Of a stretch of 11,482 nucleotides of DNA, positions 1 to 5,695 are shown piece after piece. The stretch's first letter is position 1; the number at the start of each line of letters is the position of its first letter. The notes beneath the pieces were generated by a model. The model was not told the origin of the DNA. It saw only the letters and a list, made by a program, of their open reading frames with translations, and did no database searches. Source of the stretch: Candidatus Poribacteria bacterium (GTDB lineage Bacteria; Poribacteria; DTPJ01; WJIO01); contig WJIO01000435.1 of NCBI GenBank assembly GCA_014730235.1, forward strand, positions 1 to 11,482. The letters are read 5' to 3'. The position numbers were made by a program, and so were the translations under genes.

Positions 1-761
1 GGAGTATTGGTTTCTTGCGCCAAATATTGAATCATCTTGGATTTACCAACGCCCGACTCACCCACCAGGAGCAGGGATTCTCCGGACTCCAGGGCATATA
101 TGACCACTTCCGGCCCTTTCCCCTCCAGGATATAGGTGATGCCGGAAGGTATGAGGGAGTTACCCCTTCTGGGACGTTTGGTGAGTCTCTGATGACCGTA
201 GCGGAAGTGGCTGGAAGTGGACTTTACTGCCAGTATCTCAGAAGATTCGGCAGGATCATCCCTCACTTCTGGCATATCCTGACGGGAGTTCCTGTATTTA
301 TCCCCCAGCATCTCGTTGGCGAAGAAGATATGCTTGCACAGCATCCCGGCGAATTTCACCTTCTCATAGTAGGGACAGGTGCATTCCAGAGCCTTCAGAT
401 TTACGGTGTAAAATTTGCTGTGGCTTCTTTCGCTTTGTACCTCTATCTTCTCTCCGCCGTTGTCTCTTAGTATCAAGGAGTCATTCTCATATCGGGCTTT
501 CAGGGACAACCCTCGACTATGTATAACTCCCATGGTTTTTTCTATGACAGGTTTCAGTAACCTATACAGATTATCCACGCATTTATCCGGGTTACTGGTA
601 TATACTGACAGGATCTCGTCCAGATCATGTTCCGGTATCATAGACGAATTCCTGCCAAATACCGCTTTTAAAAGATAATTCCTGTGCTTCTCAAAATCCC
701 TTCCCAGGTATTCGGTGGCATTTTTCTCAAAAGAACCCTGTATTTCCCTCTCAAACAGCAC
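1..761 (-). CDS. SWIM zinc-finger AAA+ ATPase, N-terminal part (3' end off the left edge)
   Basis: An open minus-strand frame runs from a GTG at 761 off the left edge, with 253 residues visible. Residues 127-144 form a SWIM zinc finger (C127-x-C129 ... C142-x-H144, within ECTCPYY and MLCKH). Residues 234-241 (GESGVGKS) are a Walker A P-loop followed by a helix, as in MoxR/dynein-like AAA+ ATPases. Walker B, sensor and arginine-finger motifs would lie outside the window. The GTG is chosen because a full Shine-Dalgarno GGAGGTGA (minus strand, 769-776) sits 7 nt upstream; the only in-frame ATG codons are internal. SWIM fingers bind DNA or protein, so an ATP-driven remodeller targeted to DNA or a partner is a reasonable inference, but the substrate is unknown. 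It is the last visible gene of a minus-strand group with the coiled-coil gene and SSB, and has its own TATA-like box at 804-811. Confidence 0.85.
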   Translation of the reverse strand, partial: MLFEREIQGSFEKNATEYLGRDFEKHRNYLLKAVFGRNSSMIPEHDLDEILSVYTSNPDKCVDNLYRLLKPVIEKTMGVIHSRGLSLKARYENDSLILRDNGGEKIEVQSERSHSKFYTVNLKALECTCPYYEKVKFAGMLCKHIFFANEMLGDKYRNSRQDMPEVRDDPAESSEILAVKSTSSHFRYGHQRLTKRPRRGNSLIPSGITYILEGKGPEVVIYALESGESLLLVGESGVGKSKMIQYLAQETNT

Positions 762-803
762 CTGTCCTTCACCTCCTGCAAAATTGATAGCGAATAATCA
801 TGT

Positions 804-811
804 CTATATAT
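804..811 (-). promoter_or_regulatory. TATA box for the SWIM-AAA+ gene
   Basis: The minus strand reads TATATAGA here. An archaeal start site about 25 nt downstream would fall near 782, giving a leader of about 20 nt that contains the GGAGGTGA ribosome site before the GTG at 761. The box overlaps the spacer just after the preceding gene's stop codon. Confidence 0.4.
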
Positions 812-814
812 GAT

Positions 815-1234
815 CTATTCCTGGAGTATTTCATCCACCAGGTCTTTGGCCCGGGATAAGTCAGTTTCGGTCCATATACCGGCTGTTTTCTTGTCCTTCT
901 CGTCCTCCAGAAAGTCTATGTTTTCCTCATGGGAACTCAGGGCTTGGGTTATCATCCTGTGAGCTTCAGTGCCGGGAACAGGGCTGTCGTTGTATCTGCT
1001 GAACCCCAGCTCTTCCTTCCGACGTTCCAGGTGGCTGATCCTGTCCTTGAGTTCCTCCATTTCCCGATCTATTTTGTCCACACCCAGTTGGGATTTCACC
1101 TCCCGGGTTATCCGCTCTAATTCATATTCCCTGGTTTTCCGCAGCTTTTTTATCTTGCGGCCGTAGGTCTTCTCCAGAACCTTCACCAGGGCAGACCTTT
1201 GGGCGTTATTCAGCTTTCCGTTGGTACCTGACAT
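815..1234 (-). CDS. Small charged coiled-coil protein, unknown function
   Basis: I do not recognise a family. The 139-residue protein is very rich in Lys, Glu and Arg. A long helical stretch with heptad-like spacing of Leu/Ile/Val covers roughly residues 15-80 (KVLEKTYGRKIKKL, then EELKDRISHLERRKEEL), so a coiled-coil dimer or a partner-binding helix is likely. The C-terminal part is acidic and also predicted helical. The start is taken at the ATG at 1234 because the Shine-Dalgarno GGAGGA (minus strand, 1241-1246) lies 6 nt upstream; a TTG at 1252 would lie upstream of that site and an ATG at 1240 directly abuts it. It sits between SSB and the SWIM-AAA+ ATPase in the same direction, and shares an upstream DNA element with SSB, so co-regulation in DNA metabolism is plausible. 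Confidence 0.65.
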   Translation of the reverse strand: MSGTNGKLNNAQRSALVKVLEKTYGRKIKKLRKTREYELERITREVKSQLGVDKIDREMEELKDRISHLERRKEELGFSRYNDSPVPGTEAHRMITQALSSHEENIDFLEDEKDKKTAGIWTETDLSRAKDLVDEILQE

Positions 1235-1268
1235 GGGCATTCCTCCTGTCAATTGTTGTTATTTTGCC

Positions 1269-1313
1269 ATGTTAGAAACAGTAATTTCATACTAAACACA
1301 AATGAAAATCAAT
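1269..1313 (-). promoter_or_regulatory. Upstream element, copy B (matches the SSB upstream element)
   Basis: This 45-bp AT-rich segment matches 1820-1864 at 31 of 45 positions with no gaps. The two best conserved cores (plus strand) are TTAGAAAC at 1272-1279 and ACAAATGAAAATCAAT at 1298-1313. It ends 34 nt upstream of the coiled-coil gene's ATG, so it is a probable promoter/operator for that gene. Confidence 0.5.
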
Positions 1314-1355
1314 CGGTAACAGGCAAAAGCTTATCTTCATCAAAGATGAGAGAAC

Positions 1356-1395
1356 AGTCAGAGGAACATATTGGCAGGTTACTGCTCCCCTGACT
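1356..1395 (-). terminator. Hairpin just downstream of SSB
   Basis: AGTCAGAGGA (1356-1365) pairs with TCCCCTGACT (1386-1395), 10 positions with one mismatch. Inside it GCAG (1374-1377) pairs with CTGC (1382-1385) around a GTTA loop. It lies 18 nt past the SSB stop codon in the SSB direction. No clear T-run follows, so a processing or stability structure is equally possible. Confidence 0.4.
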
Positions 1396-1413
1396 ATGGC
1401 TGGAACCTATAAT

Positions 1414-1794
1414 TTAGAAAGGAATATCGTCCTCAGCAGTATCTTCGTCTTCATCCCTGGCTTTCCCGCTTCCCAGGAACTGGACGGACCTGGCCACAAC
1501 TTCGTGCTTATACCTCTTCTGACCGTCATCGGTAGTCCAGGAGTTCTGCCGGAGTCTTCCTTCTACAAACGCAGGGCTTCCTTTGTGCAGATACTGGGAA
1601 CAGGCTTTAGCCAGGTTGTCCCAGCAGGTCACGTCTATGAAGGTGACTTCCTCTTTCTTCTCGCCATTGCTGTCGTTGTATTTCCTGTTGACGGCCAGAC
1701 CGAAGCTGCATACGGCAACGCCGCCGGAAGTTATCCTTAGTTCCGGGTCTTTTGTAAGGTTGCCAAGGAGTATGATCTGGTTGTAGGATGGCAT
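1414..1794 (-). CDS. ssb: Single-stranded DNA-binding protein, bacterial type
   Basis: This protein coats single-stranded DNA during replication, recombination and repair. The 126 residues show one OB fold: the family start motif ILLGNLTKDPELR (residues 8-20), FGLAVNRKY in the middle, the conserved DVTCWDNLA segment with W58, and VEGRLR-NSW with W86. The acidic tail ends DDIPF, the standard tip through which bacterial SSBs recruit partner proteins. The length is short because the usual Gly/Gln-rich linker is almost missing (about 10 residues). The ATG at 1794 has GAGGT (minus strand, 1802-1806) 7 nt upstream. Many archaea instead use RPA-like proteins, so a bacterial SSB beside a primase/integrase module suggests acquisition with a mobile element (inference). 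Its upstream region is duplicated in front of the next gene. Confidence 0.95.
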   Translation of the reverse strand: MPSYNQIILLGNLTKDPELRITSGGVAVCSFGLAVNRKYNDSNGEKKEEVTFIDVTCWDNLAKACSQYLHKGSPAFVEGRLRQNSWTTDDGQKRYKHEVVARSVQFLGSGKARDEDEDTAEDDIPF

Positions 1795-1819
1795 ATCGTG
1801 TACCTCAATTCAGAGTTAA

Positions 1820-1864
1820 ATTTTAGAAACTAATAAATTCACCTGAATACAAATTAAAATCAAT
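1820..1864 (-). promoter_or_regulatory. Upstream element, copy A (SSB promoter region)
   Basis: This is the partner of 1269-1313, with cores TTAGAAAC at 1823-1830 and ACAAATTAAAATCAAT at 1849-1864 (plus strand). It ends 25 nt from the SSB start. A 7-bp inverted repeat, AAAATCA (1856-1862) and TGATTTT (1869-1875), overlaps its distal end, in the region shared with the divergent lipoprotein gene. Confidence 0.5.
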
Positions 1865-1887
1865 TTCCTGATTTTTGAAAGATCATA

Positions 1888-1916
1888 TTGACATAATCGT
1901 CTATGAATGCTATAAA
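1888..1916 (+). promoter_or_regulatory. Promoter of the variable lipoprotein gene (TATA box, or sigma-70-like)
   Basis: TATAAAAG at 1911-1918 can serve as an archaeal TATA box with a start near 1937. The same stretch reads as TTGACA (1888-1893), 17 bp, TATAAA (1911-1916), a near-perfect bacterial promoter. The gene begins at 1994 with a weak AAGGATA site before it. Confidence 0.5.
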
Positions 1917-1993
1917 AGTGTTAATAAAAGTTTAATTCCAATGATTATGGGAAAATTAACCAAACAAAATATATTAATGCAAAGGATAAGTCT

Positions 1994-3184
1994 ATGAAAT
2001 TTTGTTATGCTAAAAGGTTCACAGCTATAATTATTGCTATACCTGTCATGATCATATTTCTCAATGGCTGCAGTGAAGAAGATCCTGGTACTGTCGGTAC
2101 CCCTGATCTCATAGTCAGAAGCATTGTCACAGAAGGAGAAGCTAACATTGGTCAAACTACACGTTATATAGTAATCGTTGAGAACATTGACGCCGGTACG
2201 GCAAAGAACTTCATTGTCAAATTATATTCAGGAATTGGAGCTGAGGACTTATCTAACAATATTGACCAGTATATTGTGCCGGAACTCAGACCGGGAGAAA
2301 TCCATACCCGTACCCGTTCCTTAAGCTTTGTTCCCACGAGTTATTCCACCGGCTATATAATCGCAGTGGTAGACCCTGACGACAGGATCCCCGAAGCACG
2401 AGAGGATAACAACATGGATTCAATTCGTATCCAGTTCTATTATGATGAACGCGAGGGAATGGCGTTTATACCTGCCGGTGAATTTGAGATGGGCGATCAC
2501 CATGGAGATGGAGGTAGTGATGAAAGACCGGTTCATACAGTATATGTTGACGGTTTTTACATGGATAAGTATGAAGTAACTAACGCTCAATACGCCCGGT
2601 TTCTCAATGATTATGGTAAGAATACCGACGACTCCGGAAAGACATTACTGTATATTGATGACTGCAGAATAAACAAATCTGGTGGGATTTACGTGCCTGA
2701 TTCTGGCTACGAAGATCATCCTGTTGTGGAAGTAACCTGGTACGGCGCTATGGCTTATGCTCGTTTCTATAATAAGCGCTTGCCTACAGAAGCTGAGTGG
2801 GAATATGCAGCACGTGGCGGTCTAGAGGGTAAGAAATATCCCTGGGGTAATGAAATAAGTCATCAGGACGCCAATTATGATGGCACCGGTGGCAGGGATG
2901 TATGGAATGGAACTGCACCTGTTGGGAGTTTTCCGCCTAATGGTTATGGTTTGTATGATATGGCCGGAAACGTATGGGAATGGTGTGCCGATTGGTATGA
3001 TAGCGGATATTATAGGATTTCTCCTGAACGAAATCCGACTGGACCTAATTCTGGATCATATCGCGTGTTGCGCGGCGGTGGTTGGGACAGCTCTCCCAGC
3101 TCCCTCCGCGTGGCGTTCCGCAATAGCTACAATCCGGCGAGCACGAGCCGCCGCAGCGGTTTTCGGTGTGTTTCTCAGGACTGA
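1994..3184 (+). CDS. DGR target lipoprotein: CARDB + FGE-sulfatase (C-type lectin fold) domain with variable C-terminus
   Basis: The 396-residue protein has an N-terminal signal segment (KR then a hydrophobic run, residues 7-23) and a lipobox LNGC with C26, so it should be a lipid-anchored surface protein. Residues about 35-145 resemble a CARDB/Ig-like domain (TPDLIVRS, VENIDAGTA, AVVDPDDRIPE-EDNN). Residues about 153-393 are a formylglycine-generating-enzyme/SUMF1 domain (IPAGEFEMG, YEVTNAQYARFL, RLPTEAEWEYAARGG, MAGNVWEWCADWYD, final GFRC). The catalytic cysteine pair of true FGE is not seen in the segment after RGGGW, so a binding role rather than catalysis is inferred. Residues 357-395 are the variable repeat of a diversity-generating retroelement: relative to the template, 15 of the 18 A-containing codons between W364 and G389 encode a different residue. 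This is the usual place for DGR variation in C-type lectin folds. The likely role is a surface ligand-binding receptor with a hypervariable face. Confidence 0.93.
   Translation: MKFCYAKRFTAIIIAIPVMIIFLNGCSEEDPGTVGTPDLIVRSIVTEGEANIGQTTRYIVIVENIDAGTAKNFIVKLYSGIGAEDLSNNIDQYIVPELRPGEIHTRTRSLSFVPTSYSTGYIIAVVDPDDRIPEAREDNNMDSIRIQFYYDEREGMAFIPAGEFEMGDHHGDGGSDERPVHTVYVDGFYMDKYEVTNAQYARFLNDYGKNTDDSGKTLLYIDDCRINKSGGIYVPDSGYEDHPVVEVTWYGAMAYARFYNKRLPTEAEWEYAARGGLEGKKYPWGNEISHQDANYDGTGGRDVWNGTAPVGSFPPNGYGLYDMAGNVWEWCADWYDSGYYRISPERNPTGPNSGSYRVLRGGGWDSSPSSLRVAFRNSYNPASTSRRSGFRCVSQD
3061..3177 (+). repeat. DGR variable repeat (VR)
   Basis: This 117-bp end of the lipoprotein gene aligns without gaps to 3373-3489. 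There are 24 differences, of which 20 sit where the template has A (changed to G 10 times, T 5, C 5). The remaining four are T to G, G to C and two C to T; the T to G and both C to T changes are silent. The 3' 20 bp (from 3158) are identical to the template, as expected of the initiation-of-mutagenic-homing end, and identity stops after CTCA. Confidence 0.96.
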
Positions 3185-3215
3185 TGTTACCCCTTTTTCT
3201 TTTATCCCTTTACCC

Positions 3216-3244
3216 CTTCGCGGCGAAGCCGCGCGATTTTTTTT
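3216..3244 (+). terminator. Hairpin plus T-run after the variable gene (terminator and/or DGR cruciform)
   Basis: CGCGGC (3219-3224) pairs with GCCGCG (3228-3233) around a GAA loop, followed closely by eight Ts (3237-3244), like an intrinsic terminator. A competing hairpin CTTCG-CGG-CGAAG (3216-3228) overlaps it. In studied DGRs a short GC-rich hairpin/cruciform just downstream of VR helps target recognition; this one begins about 40 bp after VR. Confidence 0.6.
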
Positions 3245-3326
3245 GGCAGAAAACGGAGCTTAATTTGGCTGATGATATGAAGGCTGTAACAAAAATGTAT
3301 GATGTGCTTAATTTGAAGAAATTTCA

Positions 3327-3353
3327 TTTATAAAGGCGTGATGTAACATCACG
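3327..3353 (+). promoter_or_regulatory. TATA box and palindrome before the template RNA
   Basis: TTTATAAA (3327-3334) would place an archaeal start site near 3357, just before the template repeat. Directly after it CGTGATG (3337-3343) pairs perfectly with CATCACG (3347-3353) around TAA, between TATA box and predicted start. This could be an operator or, if transcription starts earlier, the 5' hairpin of the RNA. Confidence 0.45.
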
Positions 3354-3372
3354 GGGAACGTTATCGTCATGC

Positions 3373-3489
3373 TCGCGTTTTGCGCGGCGGTGGTTGGAAC
3401 AACAATGCAAACAACCTCCGCGTGGCGAACCGCAACAACAACAACCCGACGAACACGAACAACAACAACGGTTTTCGGTGTGTTTCTCA
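3373..3489 (+). repeat. DGR template repeat (TR)
   Basis: This 117-bp repeat lies 312 bp downstream of VR and contains 34 adenines, concentrated in AAC codons; read in the VR frame it gives 15 Asn codons in a 24-codon block. AAC is the codon that adenine-specific mutagenesis diversifies most widely. Of the 34 adenines, 20 are changed in VR and 14 are not. It is not a gene: the apparent Asn-rich reading frame over it lacks the rest of the domain. Confidence 0.95.
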
Positions 3490-3605
3490 ATACTTCTCAT
3501 GTTCGACGCCAGAGTTTGTAAGCCAGAATGTCTTACAGAGAGCGCGTCGAGAAGTCCAGATGACGTTCCTGTGTTGGACAACAAGTCCAGCCAAAGATAA
3601 ATAAC

Positions 3606-3646
3606 GTCCTGAACCGGCTGGTAGGCGACGAACGCTGGTTCGGGAC
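3606..3646. terminator. Strong hairpin between the template RNA and the convergent operon
   Basis: A 13-bp stem (3606-3618 with 3634-3646, two G-U pairs) encloses a 15-nt loop. It is placed where the plus-strand template RNA and the minus-strand primase operon (ending at 3662) converge, so it could end one or both transcripts. Only modest T-richness follows on either strand. Confidence 0.45.
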
Positions 3647-3661
3647 ACTCTTTAAAACAAA

Positions 3662-4579
3662 TTATGGAGATTTACGTTTCGTAAAGTGCCACCATACCAC
3701 ATCCCATTCCTCGTCTTTGGGAGGGTTTTTGATAGCTATCTGACCCTTCTGCAGCTTCACCAGGTTTGTCTTCAGCCTGGGTAGTCGGTCTTTACTGTAA
3801 GTCCGGATCCTCTTTATCAAAGCTCTGGCCGTATCCGACAGGGATACTTGAGACAGGAGTTTCTCCTTCCTGATATTGTACCTGTCCCAGAATACATTCC
3901 TCTGGGCATTTGACATGGCCAGATATACCTGCTGGTATTGAACCGGATCTTTCTCATTTTGAGCGGAATAACAGCCTTTGCCCAGGTTTCTCAGTTGAGC
4001 CAGGGATTTACACCTTCCAGGCGTGGTTATGAGCCTTCGGACCAGTTCCGGCTGTCTAAATATCCATGGGAGCTGGTATTCTGCGCCATACATACTGCTT
4101 ATCCTATGAAAACCATAAGTCGCCGGGATGGGATCCTGCCTGTGGGAATGATGGGTATAGTCTCCTTCGCATACAGCATATTTCTCCATCTCAGAGGCCA
4201 TGGTCTCCAGCCATGACAGGGTGGACTCAGCGCCTTCTTTCCTGAGCCTGGTGTCTACTTCATGTATGGCCTCAGGATAGGTGAAGTCGGCTTTGAGCAT
4301 CAGGCTTTTATATTGGGCTGCCTGATCATATGTGAGATTTTTATGCCGAAGGAGGATATTGTCCAGCCTTAACCTTTCGGGTATGCCATCCGGGGACAGG
4401 TTCTCATGTCTCTGCAGAATGACGGAACCTGAGACCTGGTAATCTGCCGACTCGAAATACAGCCTCTGTCCCTGGGAAAGCCCATTTCCTTTGGTTATCA
4501 CCGCATCAACTATATCCTCATATTCCTCTGTTACATGGAAGATATTCCCCAGATAGGTAAGTCCTTTATTGTTATTCAT
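3662..4579 (-). CDS. Unknown protein in the primase operon
   Basis: I do not recognise a family in these 305 residues. Visible features: an Asn-rich start (MNNNKGLTYLGN), a Gln/Tyr/Leu-rich helical middle, a THHSHRQD segment near residue 140 that could bind metal, and a basic C-terminal third (KRIRTYSKDRLPRLKTNLVKLQKGQ) suited to nucleic-acid contact, ending in a Trp-rich segment (VVWWHF). No signal peptide or membrane helix is seen. It begins 1 nt after the primase stop codon without its own clear ribosome site, implying translational coupling and a role with the primase in replication. It occupies the position where a DGR reverse transcriptase would be expected next to the template repeat, but I find no Y/F-x-DD motif or other RT signature, and it runs in the opposite direction. 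Confidence 0.8.
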   Translation of the reverse strand: MNNNKGLTYLGNIFHVTEEYEDIVDAVITKGNGLSQGQRLYFESADYQVSGSVILQRHENLSPDGIPERLRLDNILLRHKNLTYDQAAQYKSLMLKADFTYPEAIHEVDTRLRKEGAESTLSWLETMASEMEKYAVCEGDYTHHSHRQDPIPATYGFHRISSMYGAEYQLPWIFRQPELVRRLITTPGRCKSLAQLRNLGKGCYSAQNEKDPVQYQQVYLAMSNAQRNVFWDRYNIRKEKLLSQVSLSDTARALIKRIRTYSKDRLPRLKTNLVKLQKGQIAIKNPPKDEEWDVVWWHFTKRKSP

Positions 4580-4580
4580 T

Positions 4581-5603
4581 TTAATCGCTGGAGCATTTGC
4601 TCATGATATTTCTCACTGTATTTTGTATATAGCCATATCTCCTGTCTCGCTGATACTTGCCGAAGGGATTGAACATCAGCACCCGGGCTAACTCACCGGC
4701 ATCCATACCGGCCTGGGCCAGTTCGTATCCCAGACTCCAGTCGTGCATTGATGTGTCATTATGCTGATTGGGCGTAAGCCACAGATTTTGAATGATGGGA
4801 TCAAGCTTCAGCAACCTCAGAAATTTGACGGGAAGGTTCTGGCTGGGTTTCACGGGGCAATATCCGCTTTCGGGATAAACCGGCTGAGATAGTATAGCGT
4901 CCCGTACCTTGTCGTCGGTTGATACATCCATCTTAACGAACCTGGACAGCCTGTTTTTCTTACCTTTCACCGACATAGTGCCTATCACCTTCTTCAGCCT
5001 TGATAAGTCAAAACATCCATCTATCCGTAGACCATATTTATCCGGCCTGTGGGCTTTGATGATATTATCCTGCCATATTTTACACTTTTGCTTTATCTGG
5101 TCTCTCTTATATCCAGTTAATTTTACCGGTGCTTTGAAGGGTATCCAGAGATATGCGCCATTCCCGGAGTCATCCACCCATCCACCTAATTGCTTCTGTA
5201 GATTTAATCCAAACTTTATGGCCCTTTCATGCTGCCTGTCTGTTGATGACATCCCCTTTGGCCGCGCCGGGTCAATATCAAGGCTCATGGCTGTTATATA
5301 CTGGACATCTGAATCCTTTGCCCTCTGCCTGTATCGGGTGTCCAGGCAGTTCTCACAGACCTTTGGCAGCCACTTGGGTCTCGGGTTTCTTCCTGCGTAG
5401 ATATTGTATCTGTCGTTGTATGTAATGCAGGCCTTTACAAAGGCGTCCTCATTGTCAAAGAAGCCGGTGGCAATGACACCTCTTTCTCCCTTTGGGTCAA
5501 TGACAGCCAGCTCCGTAATTCCATAACCGGAATGGTTCAGTCTTCTGTAGAAATCCCTTATACTGCCTGTGTTAATTTTATTAGCTTTTTTGTTTATCTT
5601 CAT
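4581..5603 (-). CDS. Archaeo-eukaryotic-type primase (AEP/PrimPol-like)
   Basis: Probably makes primers for, or replicates, the mobile element. The 340 residues show the AEP core: metal-binding DxD (MSLDID, D109 and D111), then DDSGNGAYLWIPF at 144-156 matching the family's SGNGxH motif but with Tyr151 where His is usual, then the third motif around D195 (RIDGCFDLSRLKKVIGTMSVKGKK), close to the family's 'GTxNxK' signature. A CENC pair (C83, C86) before motif I may be half of a zinc site. Residues about 287-335 (WSLGYELAQAGMDAGELARVL) resemble the helical PriCT domain. The start is set at the ATG at 5603 because AGGTGG precedes it by 4 nt, whereas the upstream GTG at 5699 is part of another gene's ribosome site. 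It is coupled to the 28-aa ORF upstream and to the 305-aa gene downstream. Confidence 0.85.
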   Translation of the reverse strand: MKINKKANKINTGSIRDFYRRLNHSGYGITELAVIDPKGERGVIATGFFDNEDAFVKACITYNDRYNIYAGRNPRPKWLPKVCENCLDTRYRQRAKDSDVQYITAMSLDIDPARPKGMSSTDRQHERAIKFGLNLQKQLGGWVDDSGNGAYLWIPFKAPVKLTGYKRDQIKQKCKIWQDNIIKAHRPDKYGLRIDGCFDLSRLKKVIGTMSVKGKKNRLSRFVKMDVSTDDKVRDAILSQPVYPESGYCPVKPSQNLPVKFLRLLKLDPIIQNLWLTPNQHNDTSMHDWSLGYELAQAGMDAGELARVLMFNPFGKYQRDRRYGYIQNTVRNIMSKCSSD

Positions 5604-5689
5604 CACTTCCACCTGGAGAAGAATCCATTGCTCTGATTCTTTATTATATGGTCCAGCTTCTGGTTCATGTCTTCCAGCGTATATGCCAT
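5603..5689 (-). CDS. 28-residue ORF immediately upstream of the primase
   Basis: Reads MAYTLEDMNQKLDHIIKN then QSNGFFSRWK. It has a strong Shine-Dalgarno (GAGGTGAT, about 5 nt before the ATG) overlapping the stop of the winged-helix gene, and its TGA overlaps the primase ATG (TGATG). This arrangement fits translational coupling. The peptide is an amphipathic helix with a basic, aromatic tail; function is unknown. It may be a leader peptide that sets primase translation. Confidence 0.5.
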   Translation of the reverse strand: MAYTLEDMNQKLDHIIKNQSNGFFSRWK

Positions 5690-5695
5690 TATGTA

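Larger units (their letters stand above)
3355..3646 (+). ncRNA. Probable DGR template RNA (TR plus structured spacer)
   Basis: DGRs copy an RNA that holds TR and a structured spacer. Here the 160 nt after TR are non-coding on the plus strand but can fold extensively. CTTCT (3493-3497) and CGACGC (3504-3509) pair with AGAAG (3550-3554) and GCGTCG (3544-3549). Inside is a hairpin 3515-3522/3532-3539. Next come 3574-3579/3585-3590 and a 13-bp hairpin 3606-3618/3634-3646 with two wobble pairs. A long-range pairing closes TR: GGAAC (3355-3359) with GTTCC (3565-3569), and GTCAT (3366-3370) with ATGAC (3560-3564). The total of about 290 nt is similar to the TR-plus-spacer size in the Bordetella phage system. 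The pairing was found by eye; the 5' and 3' ends are inferred. Confidence 0.6.

Noticed and set aside
3308-3584. Two minus-strand Arg/Cys/Val-rich frames across TR
   Set aside because: Their odd composition (runs of GTT/TTG/TGT) is just the complement of AAC repeats.
3380-3604. Asn-rich reading frame over the template repeat
   Set aside because: It is the TR read through; it lacks the rest of the FGE domain and a ribosome site, and ends in the structured spacer.
3606-3646. tRNA-like T-arm (GGTTCGGG)
   Set aside because: No acceptor, D-arm or anticodon arm around it; the sequence is explained by a simple hairpin.
3662-4579. Hidden DGR reverse transcriptase
   Set aside because: No Y/F-x-DD, no LPxG and no finger/palm pattern; the position and opposite strand also argue against it.
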